A program made the translations under genes and the position numbers. From Basidiobolus meristosporus CBS 931.73 (lineage: Eukaryota; Basidiobolomycota; Basidiobolomycetes; Basidiobolales; Basidiobolaceae), in NCBI GenBank assembly GCA_002104905.1, contig MCFE01000838.1, positions 1 to 31,635 on the forward strand: a stretch of DNA of 31,635 bases, written 5' to 3'. Shown piece by piece: positions 1-10,410 of the stretch. Below the pieces are notes generated by a model. The model was not told where the DNA came from and ran no database searches. It saw only the letters and a program-made list of their open reading frames with translations. Numbering within the stretch: position 1 is the stretch's first letter; each line of letters starts with the position of its first letter.

Positions 1-720
1 GCTTTTCAACAATATCCCTATACTGATGACCAAGTTGTTCATGGGGCATTTCAAGCTAAATGAGCCCTTTGAGATACTGGAGAAACGTGACAGAATTAGC
101 AAGATATTAGAGAGTATCTGCTACCCTAAGTACCTCTCACAGGCCCCAATTAATAATCATACGCATATGCAACAATACAAATGCAAAGACTTGATGAACT
201 GGATATGTATTTATTCAAGTGGTGTTCTGAAGCCATTCCTACCAAGAGTTCACTGAAAGCATAGGGAGTTATATGTGGACATTGTAGGAATATTTATCCA
301 GAAGTGGAGCACCAATGCCAACTTGATGCATCTACAGCTGTTGTGTGAGGAGTTTGTAACAGGATTTGAGCGGCTGTACTGCAAACATAAAGCTCAGCAT
401 GTAGATCTTTGCTGCTACTGTATCCATTTGCTACTCCATCTTGCACAGTGTGTGGAGAATATTGGGCTTGCTTCACCTTTTGAGAGTTTCCTATGGAGCA
501 GATGTGTGGGGAGATAGGAAAACAAGTCAAGTTGCAGGTACTACCATATCCCAATCTCATCAAGAATATTACCTTCAAGTCTGTCATGGATGTGATGAGT
601 TGGCACATGGAGGACAGCCAGAAAGAGTTGGAAGATATTGAGGGCAAATGTGCACATGGAGACACCTATGCCTATGGCATTAAGAAGCTAAGCAGCCCCA
701 ATGCATGGGTAATCAGTTAA
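1..720 (+). pseudogene. Tnp2-like CACTA transposase, C-terminal remnant
   Basis: The translated remnant aligns throughout with the C-terminal part of the transposase of element X, including the shared motifs 'HMQQYKCKD', 'LPRVH', 'YVDIVGIFIQK' and the conserved end 'SSPNAWVIS' before TAA at 718-720. It is broken. A Trp codon of X is TGA here (254-256), and one base is missing near 470, which shifts the frame before the 'MCGEIGKQVK' segment. In the family this region holds the end of the DDE nuclease and the helical C-terminus. No function is expected from this fragment, and the N-terminal half lies outside the window, if it exists. Confidence 0.85.
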
Positions 721-807
721 GTAATGCAAAGTTGGGATGGGTGCAACAAGCTACCAATTTTTATCAGGAAAACTCCACCAAGATATGCCTGATTTATTGT
801 GGTCACT
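1..807 (+). mobile_element. CACTA-like element fragment P (transposase 3' end plus tail)
   Basis: This stretch matches, in reverse orientation, about 25025-25830 inside element X. It covers the C-terminal half of the transposase gene and about 90 bp of downstream non-coding sequence. The left part runs off the window. The right edge is abrupt at 807/808, where the copia LTR begins. In X the same sequence continues into the element tail, so P was cut by the copia insertion. Its other part is not found in this window. Confidence 0.85.
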
Positions 808-1155
808 GTTGTAAGAGTCTTGGAGATATTGGAAGTGATTGGGAGAACAAGTAGATTATGTGGTTTTCACTTGATGATTTATTGAATGTAAAAGTAGTAT
901 TTATACTTTTACCTGGTCTTGGCATCACAAGCACGTAGAATAGGTTAAGGAAGGTCCCAAGAACATGTGTGCAAAGTTTGGGGCTGTTTGGACAACTTTG
1001 AGAATTTTCATGTTCTGGGTACCTGGTATTTTGGTGAAAATATTCTAAGTAAATCCCAACAAGGAATTTGGTCAGTATTCTCTAGGATTTGAAGGTGATG
1101 ATCTAAGTGACTAAGTTAGGTGAATATTTAGGTGGAATTACAAATTTTTACAACA
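808..1155 (-). repeat. Ty1/copia long terminal repeat (3' LTR)
   Basis: On the minus strand the repeat starts TGTTGTAAAAATT and ends CTTACAACA, so it has canonical TG...CA ends. It is about 348 bp and is nearly identical to the solo LTR at 17266-17615. It carries a TATAAATA box and an AATAAA signal. It directly follows the pol stop codon and a purine-rich tract, which makes it the 3' LTR of the copia fragment. The outer flank at 803-807 (TCACT) would be the target duplication, but the matching 5' side is missing. Confidence 0.9.
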
Positions 1156-1166
1156 CTCCCACTCAG
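1156..1166 (-). other. polypurine tract of the copia element
   Basis: Read on the minus strand, a GAGTGGGAG tract lies between the pol stop codon and the TG that opens the 3' LTR. This is the expected place and composition for the primer of plus-strand DNA synthesis. Confidence 0.7.
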
Positions 1167-3122
1167 CTAAATGTTCATACTGACTAGTCCTAATTTTGAC
1201 CTAAGATATTCAAACTTGTCTCTGGCTAATGGTTTGGTAAATATGTCTGCAATCATTCCATCTGTAGGACAGTAAACTAAGCTAACTAAGTTATTCTCTA
1301 TAGCTTCACGTATGAAATGATGTCTAATATCTATGTGCTTGGTTCTAGCATGAAAAGTTGGATTTCTACCTAATTGTATACATCCTTGATTATCTTGAAA
1401 TAAAGTAATAGGCGTTTTTTGACATAGGCCTGAATCTGCAAAGAGCTTTCTTAACCACATTGCTTCTTCTGTAGCTTCACAGGCTGCCATATACTCTGCC
1501 TCTGTAGTAGAAAGTGCTACGGTTGGTTGCTTTCTTGAATTCCATGAAATTGCTCCTTTACAGTAAAGAAAGGTGAATCCTGTGGTGGATCTTCTGTCTT
1601 CCAAATTTTGTCCCCAATCTGCATCAGAGTATCCCACAAGATCTTGTTCTGAGTCCTTATAAGTGTAGCTTAAGCAAATATCAGCAGTTCCTTTTAGGTA
1701 TCTAAAAATCCGCTTAACTGCTGCAATATGATCAGATCCATAGTTCTGATTATGTTGGCTGACAACTCCCACTGAATATGAGATATCTGGACGTGTTCCA
1801 AGCATGATATACATCAGACTGCTGACCATAGATTGATAAGGAAAGTCAGGGCTTTCAGATGGCACCAAGCTCTCTTGATTTGGTTGAGTTTTGACCAAGT
1901 TAAGGTTTGTCTCCATTGGGGTTGCTGCCGGTTTACAGTCTTCCATTTTGTACTTCTTTAGTGAATCTTGAATATACTTGGATTGGCTTAGGGTAATAGT
2001 CTGGGTACTTCTGTCTATGGAGAACTTAATCCCTAAGTAGTAACTGAGTTCTCCTAGATCGGACATCTTGAACTCCTTAGATAGGTTGGATTTAGTCTCT
2101 TCCAATTGTTCTAGGTTATTGGCGGCTATAATAAGATCATCCACATATAGAGCTAATAGAACTGGATTTGCTCTATCTGGCTTATAGTATATACTATAGT
2201 CAGCATTACTCCTTTTGAAACTCAAAGATTCCAAATAAGAATCTATCTTGCAATTCCAGGCTCTCGGTGATTGTTTGAGACCGTATAGTGACTTTTTAAG
2301 CTTGCAGACCAAATTGGGGTTATCTTGGTCAACAAACCCATCAGGCTGGTCCATATACACATCCTCATCAAGTTCTCCATTCAAAAATGCAGTTTTTACA
2401 TCCATTTGATGAATAAAAAACTTATATTTGGCTGCAATAGCCAATATTAATCTGATGGAATTAAACTTGGCTACCGGTGCAAAGGTCTCAGTATAGTCAA
2501 GTCCTTTTGTTTGAGAGTATCCTTTGGCTACAAGTCTTGCTTTGTATCTTTCAATTGTGCCATCAGCCTTGTATTTTGTCTTGAAGACCCATCTGCATCC
2601 AATTGATTTTTGGTTGATTGGTAATTTGACTAAGTCCCAAGTTTGATTTTCCATCAGGGCCTGATATTCCTCAGTCATTGCAGATCTCCAAAACTTTGTC
2701 TAAGGGCTATTCAGGGCCTCTTTTATAGTCTGGGGTTCATCAATATGGACTGAATAGGCATAGGCTAAGTTTGTACTCTCATTGATATAGTAATTTGGGC
2801 TTTTTCTTGTCCAATTGGATCTCCGGGCATTTGATACTGGAATGATCACTTCTGGGATATTCCTGGGCACTGATTCTGGCTGGACCACGGTTGTAGAGTC
2901 CTCTGGAGTGAAAAAAATTTCATTGTTTTGCTCTGATTCAATCCTGACAATTGGTGGACTTGAGATCAAATTTTTGTCATCATCTGATGTCATTTTTTGT
3001 GAAAATTTTGAATTTTCATCAAACAACACATCCCTGGACTTGATCAGCTTCTTTGCTTTGGTATTGTAGAGTCTGTATGCCTTACTCTCATTGCAGTAGC
3101 CCAAAAATATGCATTTTACACT
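1167..3122 (-). pseudogene. pol: copia pol polyprotein, integrase C-terminus/RT/RNase H, truncated
   Basis: The part after the internal stop (2678 to 1167, 503 aa) is a clear copia reverse transcriptase. It has the 'CRWVFKTKYKADG' start, 'QMDVKTAFLNG' near residue 91, and the catalytic YVDD at 178-181. An RNase H domain follows with 'GYSDADWG' near 349, 'TTEAEYMA' near 391, 'FQDN' near 427 and 'KHIDIRHH' near 448. Upstream (3122 to 2703) lies the linker after integrase, beginning 'KCIFLGYCNESKAYRLYN', typical of copia. The two parts are in one frame but separated by a TAG at about 2700-2702, where relatives have sense codons. The gene copies element RNA into DNA in cytoplasmic particles. Without its 5' half and with the stop it is dead. 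Confidence 0.93.
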
Positions 3123-3125
3123 TTA

Positions 3126-3867
3126 GACTTGTTCCATCATACCGTGCCAGGGCGCGCGGCGCGATCCGCGGTTGCAAAGAACGATTGGGCGCAATATTAT
3201 AGCTACCAGAAGGCAGGATTGTTCTTGGATGATTTTGCACTATGCAGGACAATCTTGCACACTATGGCACAATCTGACACAATGAGGTTGGCGCGGATGA
3301 TTGCGCCAACTTGTAATGCTTGCATCACGTGCGTGATCGGATACCGCTATAATGGCAGGTAAAATCCGGTATTTGGATATGTTTCTTTAATGTAAATGGA
3401 AATAAATGTGTATCACACTATAAACTACACTGATACTTACCATTTTGGTTACCCCCACTCCAATTGGACAGTATCTCAGTGGTTAATTGGTCCAAAAGTA
3501 TCCTGAAGCTGGCAGCCCCCAATTGGCTCATTGACTACTGAAAAAGCTACCTGATTTGTCATCAAATATCCCATTTTGCCCATTGAGCAAGTAAATCCCT
3601 GATCCTAGTGATTGGGCAAGGTGTCATAGCTAGCACGCAAGCAATCGTGTAGGTGCAAAACAGATCCAATAGCTGCACTGGTATTACAGATGACGTATAT
3701 ATATGCAGGGTGTTTATTTATAGGGGTTCTGTCTCAAATGTGAGACGACCTTGATATTACTTATATCAAAAATTTGATGATCACTGATTTGCAATGGCTC
3801 AATTTGGATCGCAAAAAAAAAGGGTTTTTGGGATCATTACAAATGTGCGCAATTCAAATCAATCGCA
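3126..3867. promoter_or_regulatory. Harbinger copy A, GC-rich left subterminal region
   Basis: There is no gene here. The first 250 bp are rich in CpG and GCGC, unlike nearly everything else in the window. At 3287-3310 lies an 8-bp perfect inverted repeat (GTTGGCGC...GCGCCAAC), which is also perfect in copy C at 20879-20902 and damaged at one base in copy B at 8366-8389. Further in is GTCTCA-AATG-TGAGAC near 3731-3746, conserved in all copies. These are plausible transposase or accessory-protein binding sites. That role is inference. Confidence 0.5.
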
Positions 3868-5100
3868 TCATCTTCTCCTGGGTTTTTTTCTCACAGGGAT
3901 TACTACTGAAGCATTTGGTAGTGACTCACTTTGCACACCTATACTACTTCCTGGCTGACTATCATCTTGGCTACTTGTGTATTTGTAGTCAGTATTTTGC
4001 CTCCTAGTTGATGAGTGCAATGCTGCAGCTTGGCCGCGCTGAATTGCTCCGACTGAACCAACTGAACCGGCCTGTAGCGCCACGCGCTGACGCGTTCTTT
4101 TACTTGCCAAGGGCTCTGGTGGTTGAGTCACTTCATGTTGGTCATCATCAGTCAGTTCACCAGAAGTAACTTGCTGATGGTCAGGCAAAACGGCACGCGC
4201 AGGCGCGCCTTGACGCGTTGAGATGGCCCTTGGCTGAGTTCAATGTGATGCCGCATGTTGACGCAACTTGGTCCGCTCCAATGGACTTGTGTCTAAATGA
4301 GCAGTTTGGCAAGTTCTGGTAGTTTTGCTCTGAAGCGCGCACGTTGACTCAACGCGGGGCGTTCTGGTAAAGGGTCTTGGCGTGGTCTGGACTGACGTGC
4401 ACCGGCGCGCTGTGGTTGCAAGAGATGGTAGGGAATACAGCAAGGCATGCTGGCGCAATCTGGACGATGTTGCTTGCGGTCTGTATTCTTCCTCCTGAAG
4501 CTCACCATCTGATTCCTCAAGGTATTCACTTACCCTCTGTCTGATACTTTGGAGCTGTTGCCTGGATGAGTCCTGTGTATATTGCTCTCGGAAGCCACTT
4601 AGCTCTACTAATATATCACGTAGTACATTAGTCATTTGAGGCAAAAACTCATTCAAAATCTCTTTGGTTCCCAAAGTTGAGGCACGAACGGACGCGTCCG
4701 GCCTGAACTGTGCAAATTGCACGCGAAATCGTTCCCGTGCAGCTTCCTCGTCAAATCCCCTCACTCTCAGCTCATTCTTGATTTCAATACTTGTCTTGTT
4801 ATATATCTTTTTACATACATTGGCTGGCATCTTGATGTAGAACTCATGCCACAGCTTTCTACTCAAATTCTTCCATCTTTGTTGACTCTCTGAGGTATCT
4901 AGTTCTGCTAGATTAATTAGTAGTGCCCAAATATCTGTATGAAGGCTCATCATAGACACTTGGGCCATACTAAAATCATTTGGCGAGAACTCAAACGGAT
5001 CTGACATCAACTTTTCCGGTCTGGACCACGCTTGTGAGCTGGGGGATGGGTTTTGTCTGGGTTGTACTAAAGATGAGTTGAGGCTTGGTATGGGGACCAT
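3868..5100 (-). pseudogene. Harbinger accessory protein (second gene), copy A, one stop
   Basis: This is collinear with the 410-aa protein of copy C (19089-20321). Translation from ATG at 5100 gives 286 residues, then TGA at 4242-4240. The same frame continues to 3868 and ends in the conserved basic 'VRKKPRRR'. The stop falls at a codon that is CGA in copy B and CAA in copy C, so it is one C-to-T change at a CpG. A helical N-terminal part and a low-complexity Ser/Thr/Gln/Arg part are present as in copy C. PIF/Harbinger elements usually carry a second gene for a Myb/SANT-type DNA-binding partner. This protein sits in that position but shows no Myb motif that I recognise. Confidence 0.85.
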
Positions 5101-5458
5101 AGCAACGGATTTGGATACTTATACAGCAGTATATTGGCATCAACCTGGTCTTATATGAAATATATATGAAAACTAAAGTGATTGTTGAATTTCCATATAT
5201 TATGCATGATGCATCTTGGATTGCGTTGACACGGATCAGATCACATCAATTGCAGATTTCCTATTTGATTATAGACCTATGATTAAGGCATCAATAAAAG
5301 TACCAAGGCATTGTTTGCGAATGATTTTTGCAACATAATGATGGGATACATGGCAATTGATGGAGATTTAACCATAATGTGTTAAAAATCAGATAAATAA
5401 CGCAGATCGCGCCGAATCAATTCAAACCGCCTCCATACAATCATCCATCAATTTTAAT
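5101..5458. promoter_or_regulatory. divergent intergenic region between the two Harbinger genes, copy A
   Basis: These 358 bp separate the two start codons, which face away from each other, so both promoters must lie here if the element is self-sufficient. The region is AT-rich and contains the palindromic ATGCATGATGCAT near 5201-5213. It is highly conserved in copies B (10052-10410) and C (18730-19088). No canonical core promoter is certain. Confidence 0.5.
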
Positions 5459-6343
5459 ATGACTTACTCATCTGAATGGTCTTTTCTCATCAATCCCATC
5501 ACTACCACTGGATTTCATTTTGACACACTAGAGGAGATCTATTCCAAGTACTGTGGACCATCAACCCCAATCTACTCAAGGAGATCCCTTGTTAAGCTTC
5601 TCTGCTATTACAAGAACTATTGCCCTACAAGGTTTCATCTCACCATCCATGGCAACAAAAGTCCTAGAAGCTTTCATTCCCAGCTGACAGCAATGGAGAA
5701 CCACCTTGCAGAGGGTATGAATGACTTGGAGCAAGCTTGGAATACTAGGTTCAGTAGCTCCAATAGACTTCCATATCCCAGGGTGTTCAGCAACAGGTTC
5801 CATATCAGGAGTATTTTGGATACCTTCCCAGTGAGGATTGGCAGACCTTCTAGAGGGTAGAGGCACTTTTATTCTGGCAAGTACAAGGCACACTGTGTGA
5901 AGTTTCAAGCACTGTCTGACATTGAGGGTAACATCATCTGGTTTAGTGGGCCATTTGCTGGAAGTAGGCATGACAAAGCACTCTGGGTAGAGAATCATCC
6001 TGAATTCAGTAGAGGGGAGAAATGTATGGCAGACTTAGCCTATATAGGAGAGGATTGTCAGAGATTAGAATGTATTACAGCTTATAGGAAGCCAAGGAAT
6101 GGTGTGCTTAGCAGGAAGCAGAAGCTCTACAATGAGATATTTAATCATTTCAGAGTAAGGGTAGAGCACACATTTGGATATCTGAAGAGATTCAGCATAT
6201 TGGCAGGTAAATACAGAGGAAAGTCATATATAGGAGAAAACAGCAGAATAGGTAAAATAATTAAAATACTCATTAATGCTCAGTTTGTTCATACAAGAAG
6301 ACATCCACTGAGAGAAATGTGTCTGGAGCATTATGAAGAGTAA
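5459..6343 (+). pseudogene. PIF/Harbinger-like DDE transposase, copy A, one stop
   Basis: This is the same 294-codon gene as in copies B and C, from 'MTYSSEWSFL' to 'CLEHYEE'. A TAG at 5858-5860 replaces a CAG (Gln134). After it the frame stays open to 6343 with the same downstream motifs ('KYKAHCVKFQ', 'ADLAYIGED', 'RVEHTFGYLKRF'). The nonsense change separates the first catalytic Asp (121) from the second Asp (192) and Glu (236), so the product would be inactive. Apart from this and a few substitutions the copy is close to the others, which indicates a recent loss. Confidence 0.92.
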
Positions 6344-6374
6344 ATAAAGCAAGGAAAGCACTATTCTGAGCAAC

Positions 6375-6525
6375 ATAAGTAAGATTGAGTAAAATTACCA
6401 GTAACTGTATCATACCACTGGCATCATGGTAGAAATTATAGTGCCAGATAATGCTGTAGAGTGCCAGATTGATCCAGCACCATAAACAGGCTGGCACTAA
6501 GTGGCACTATCCAACAGAACAAGTC
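6375..6525. repeat. right subterminal repeats of Harbinger copy A
   Basis: The last 110 bp carry several copies of AGTGCCA/TGGCACT in both orientations, ending CACTATCCAAC-GGAAC-like. The same cluster is present in copies B (about 11385-11477) and C (17663-17760). The left end has a different, GC-rich composition, so the two ends are asymmetric. Such clusters usually bind transposase. Confidence 0.6.
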
Positions 6526-6530
6526 TACAA

Positions 6531-8202
6531 ACTTGTTGACCTGTAGTCCAGGTGTTATTCATACACTTGTTGACCTGGAGTCCAGGTGTTAGTCATACAC
6601 TTGTCAGCCTGAAGTCCAGGTTCAGGTCATACACTTGTGAGCCTGCAGTCCAGGTCTAGGTCATACACTTGTTAACCTAGAGTCCAGGTGTAGTTCATAC
6701 ACTTGTTGACCTGGAGTCCAGGTGTTAGTCATACACTTGTTAACCTGGAGTCCAGGTGTTAGTCATACACTTGTTAACCTGGAGTCCAGGTGTAGTTCAT
6801 ACACTTGTTGACCTGGAGTCCAGGTGTTAGTCATATACTTGCTGACCTGGAGTCCAGGTGTTAGTCATACACTTGTTGACCTGGAGTCCAGGTGTTATTC
6901 ATACACTTGTTGACCTGGAGTCCAGGTGTTAGTCATACACTTGTCAGCCTGAAGTCCAGGTGCAGGTCATACACTTGTGAGCCTGCAGTCCAGGTCTAGG
7001 TCATACACTTGTTAACCTAGAGTCCAGGTGTAGGTCATACACTTGTTGACCTGGAGTCCAGGTGTTAGTCATACACTTATCAGCCTGAAGTCCAGGTTCA
7101 GGTCATACACTTGTGAGCCTGCAGTCCAGGTCTAGGTCATACACTTGTTAACCTAGAGTCCAGGTGTAGTTCATACACTTGTTGACCTGGAGTCCAGGTG
7201 TTAGTCATACACTTGTTAACCTGGAGTCCAGGTGTTAGTCATACACTTGTTAACCTGGAGTCCAGGTGTAGTTCATACACTTGTTGACCTGGAGTCCAGG
7301 TGTTATTCATACACTTGTTGACCTGGAGTCCAGGTGTTAGTCATATACTTGCTGACCTGGAGTCCAGGTGTTAGTCATACACTTGTTGACCTGGAGTCCA
7401 GGTGTTATTCATACACTTGTTGACCTGGAGTCCAGGTGTTAGTCATACACTTGTCAGCCTGAAGTCCAGGTGCAGGTCATACACTTGTGAGCCTGCAGTC
7501 CAGGTCTAGGTCATACACTTGTTAACCTAGAGTCCAGGTGTAGGTCATACACTTGTTGACCTGGAGTCCAGGTGTTAGTCATACACTTGTTGACTTGCAG
7601 TCCAGGCTTTGGTCATACACTTGTTAACCTGAAGTCCAGGTTCAGGTCATACGCTTGTGAGCCTGCAGTCCAGGTGTAGGTCATACACTTGTTGACCTGC
7701 AGTCAAGGTTTAGGTCATACACTTGTTCACCTGGAGTCCAGGTGTAGGTTATACACATGTTATCCTGGAGTCCAGGTGTAGGTCATAAACTTGTCAACCT
7801 GGAGTCTAGGTTTTGGTTATATAGTTGTTAACCTGTAGTCCATGCTCAGGTCATACACTTGTGAGCCTGCAGTCCAGGTGTAGGTCATACACCTGTAGAT
7901 CTGGAGTCCAGGTGTAAGTTATACGCATGTTATCCTGGAGCTGAGGTGTAGGTCATACACTTTTTGGCCTGGAGTTGAGGTGTAGGTCATACACTTGTTG
8001 GCCTGGAGTCCAGGTTTTGGTTATACAGTTGTAAGCCTGGAGTCCAGGTTCAGGTAATATACTTGCTAACCTGGAGTCTGGGTTTAGGTAATACACTTGC
8101 TAACCTATGCACAAGTTATCCTGGAGTTGAGGTGTTGGTCATAAAGTTGTTAACCTGGAGTCCAGGTTCAGGTCATACACTTGTGAGCCTGGAGTGTTAA
8201 AA
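6531..8202. repeat. 34-bp palindromic minisatellite, about 49 units
   Basis: The period is exactly 34 bp across 6531-7584, checked by unit starts at 6531, 6599, 7075 and 7585. Each unit has a core ACCTGGAGTCCAGGT, a perfect 15-bp palindrome around a central G, joined by a spacer containing TCATACACTTGTT. Variants (CCTGAAG, CCTGCAG, CCTAGAG) recur in a fixed order. The block 6599-7074 (14 units) is repeated at 7075-7584 (15 units), a higher-order repeat. From about 7600 rightwards units decay, with changes such as TTATCC and GAGTTGAGG. No reading frame is supported. Confidence 0.95.
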
Positions 8203-8204
8203 TT

Positions 8205-8946
8205 GAGTTGTTCCATTGTACCGTGCGAGGGCGCGCGGCGCGATCCGCGGTCGCAAAGAACAATCGGGCGCGATATTATGGCTACCAGAAGACAGGATTG
8301 TTCTTGGACGATTTCGCACTATGCGGGACAATCTTGCACACTATGGCACAATCTGACACGATGAGGTTGGCACGGATGATCGCGCCAACTCGTTATGTTT
8401 GCATCACGTGCGCGATCGGATACCGCTATAATGGCAGGTAAAATCTGGTATTTGGATATGTTTCTTTAATGTAAATGGAAATAAATGTGTATCACACTAT
8501 AAACTATACTGATACTTACCATTTTGGTTACCCTCACTCCAATTGGACAGTATCTCAGTGGTTAACTGGTCCAAAAGTATCCTGAAGCTGGCATCCCCCA
8601 ATTGGCTCATTGACTACTAAAAAAGCTACCTGATTCGCCAACAAATATCCCATTTTGCCCATTGAGCAAGTAAATCCCTGATCCTAGTGATTGGGCAAGG
8701 TGTCATAGCTAGCACGCAAGCAATCATGTAGGTGCGGAACAGATCCAATTGCTGCACTGGTATTGCAGATGACGTATATATATGCAGGGTGTTTATTTAT
8801 AGGGGTTCTGTCTCAAATGTGAGACAACCTTGATATTACTTATATCAAAAATTTGATGATCACTGATTTGCGATGGCTTGATTTGGATTGCAAAAAAAAA
8901 GGGTTGTTGGGATCATTACAAATGTGAGCGATTCAAAGCAATCGCA
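8205..8946. promoter_or_regulatory. left subterminal region of Harbinger copy B
   Basis: This is non-coding and GC/CpG-rich at its outer end, matching 3126-3867 and the reverse of 20322-21063. The GTTGGCGC inverted repeat is damaged here (GTTGGCAC at 8366). Several other differences from copy A are C/T or G/A at CpG sites. No gene is seen. Confidence 0.5.
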
Positions 8947-10051
8947 TCATCTTCTCCTGGGTTTTTTTCTCACAGGGATTACTACTGAAGCATTTGGTAG
9001 TGACTCACTTTGCACACCTATACTACTTCCAGGCTGACTATCATCTTGGCTACTTGTGAATTCATAGTCAGTATTTTGCCTCCTAGTTGATGAGTGCGAT
9101 GCTGCAGCTTTGCCGTGCTGAATTGCTCCGACTGAACTAACTGAACCGGCCTGTAGTGCCACGCGCTGACGCGTTCTTTTACTTGCCAAGGGCTCTGGTG
9201 GTTGAGGCACTTCATGTTGGTCATCATCAGTCAGTTCACCAGAAGTAATTCGCTGATGGTCGGGCGAAACGGCACGCACAGGTGCGCCTTGACGCGTTGA
9301 GATGGCCCTTGGCTGAGTTCGATGGGATGCCGCATGTTGACGCGACTTGGCGCCGGCGCGCTGTGGTTGCAAGAGATGGTAGGGAATCCAGCGAGGCGTG
9401 CTGGCGCGATCTGGACAATGTTGCCCGCGGTCTGTATTCTTCCTCCTGAAGCTCACCATCTGATTCCTCAAGGTATTCACTTACCCTCTGTCTGATACTT
9501 TGGAGCTGTTGCCTGGATGAGTCCTGTGTATATTGCTCTCGGAAGCCACTTAGCTCTACTAATATATCACGTAGTACATTAGTCATTTGAGGCAAAAACT
9601 CATTCAAAATCTCTTTGGTTCCCAAAGTTGAGGCACAAACGGACGCGTCCGGCCCGTACTGTGCAAATTGCGCGTGAAATTGTTCCCGCGCGGCTTCTTT
9701 GTCAAATCCCCTCACTCTCAGCTCATTCTTGATTTCAATACTTGTCTTGTTATATATCTTTTTACATACATCAGCTGGCATCTTGATGTAGAACTCATGC
9801 CACAGCTTTCTACTCAAATTCTTCCATCTTTGTCGACTCTCTGAGGTATCTAGTTCTGCTAGATTAATCAGTAGTGCCCAAATATCTGTATGAAGGCTCA
9901 TCATAGACACTTGGGCCATACTAAAATCACTTGGCAAGAACTCGAACGGATCCGACATTGACTTTTCCGGTCCGGACCGCGCTTGTGAGCTGGGGGATGG
10001 GTTTTGTCTGGGTTGTACTAAAGATGAGTTGAGGCTTGGTATGGGGACCAT
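8947..10051 (-). pseudogene. Harbinger accessory protein, copy B, internal 128-bp deletion
   Basis: The start ('MVPIPSLNSS') at 10051 and the basic end ('VRKKPRRR') at 8947 match copy C. Compared with copy A, about 130 bp (A 4272-4401) are replaced by 2 bp at 9351-9352. The net loss of 128 bp is not a multiple of three, so the reading frame shifts there. The first 230 or so residues are unaffected, including the helical block 'WKNLSRKLWHEFYIKMP' and 'NELRVRGFDKEAARE'. The C-terminal third remains open in another frame. If the N-terminal domain alone binds DNA or transposase, a truncated product could still act or interfere. That is speculation. Confidence 0.88.
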
Positions 10052-10410
10052 AGCAACGGATTTGGATACTTATACAGCAGTATATTGGCATCAACCTGGT
10101 CTTATATGAAATATATATGAAAACTAATGTGATTGTTGAATTTTCCATATATTATGCATGATGCATCTCGGATTGCGTTGACACGTATCAGATCACATCA
10201 ATTGCAGATTTCCTATTTGATTATAGACCTATGATTAAAGCATCAATAAAAGTACCAAGGCATTGTTTGCGGATGATTTTTGCGACATAATGATGGGATA
10301 CATGGCAATTGATGGAGATTTAACCATAATGTGTTAAAAATCAGATAAATAAGGCGGATCGCGCCGAATCGATTCAAACCGCCTTTATACGATCATCCAT
10401 CAATTTTAAT
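10052..10410. promoter_or_regulatory. divergent intergenic region, Harbinger copy B
   Basis: These 359 bp lie between the two divergent start codons and are nearly identical to copies A and C. Several of the few differences are CpG versus TpG or CpA, for example GGCGGATCGCGCCGAATCG here and CGCAGATCGCGCCGAATCA in copy A near 5400. Confidence 0.5.

Larger units (their letters stand above)
808..3123 (-). mobile_element. Ty1/copia retrotransposon, 5'-truncated
   Basis: The 3' LTR, polypurine tract and the reverse transcriptase and RNase H part of pol are present in order on the minus strand. The gag, protease and integrase core and the 5' LTR are absent. Homology ends exactly at the terminus of Harbinger copy A (TA at 3124-3125). 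The missing 5' half does not reappear beyond the far end of copy A, so a simple insertion does not explain the junction. Confidence 0.9.
3126..6525. mobile_element. PIF/Harbinger-like two-gene DNA transposon, copy A
   Basis: This 3400-bp unit is homologous end to end with copies B (8205-11477) and C (17663-21063). The ends read GACTTGTTCC... and ...GGAACAAGTC, an inverted repeat of about 10 bp, with a looser match (GTGCCA) further in. Both ends are flanked by TA. Either TA is a 2-bp target duplication or it belongs to the terminus. The usual 3-bp TWA duplication of the superfamily cannot be shown. Both genes of this copy are interrupted by stop codons. Confidence 0.9.

Noticed and set aside
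1167-3122. Retroviral or other viral gene
   Set aside because: The YVDD motif, domain order with RNase H at the C-terminus, short LTR and polypurine tract all fit an ordinary fungal copia retrotransposon.
4293-4529. 78-aa frame inside the Harbinger accessory gene (also 19660-19896)
   Set aside because: It is a shifted-frame shadow of the accessory gene. In copy B that frame becomes joined to the C-terminus only because of the 128-bp deletion.
5576-5998. 140-aa open frame antisense to the Harbinger transposase, present in all three copies (also 10528-10950 and 18190-18612)
   Set aside because: It lies wholly within the transposase gene on the opposite strand, and its conservation follows from that gene. 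The sequence shows no domain.
6531-8202. CRISPR-like array
   Set aside because: Repeat and spacer are both conserved, the whole 34-bp unit repeats, and the context is a eukaryotic transposon region without cas genes. It is a minisatellite.
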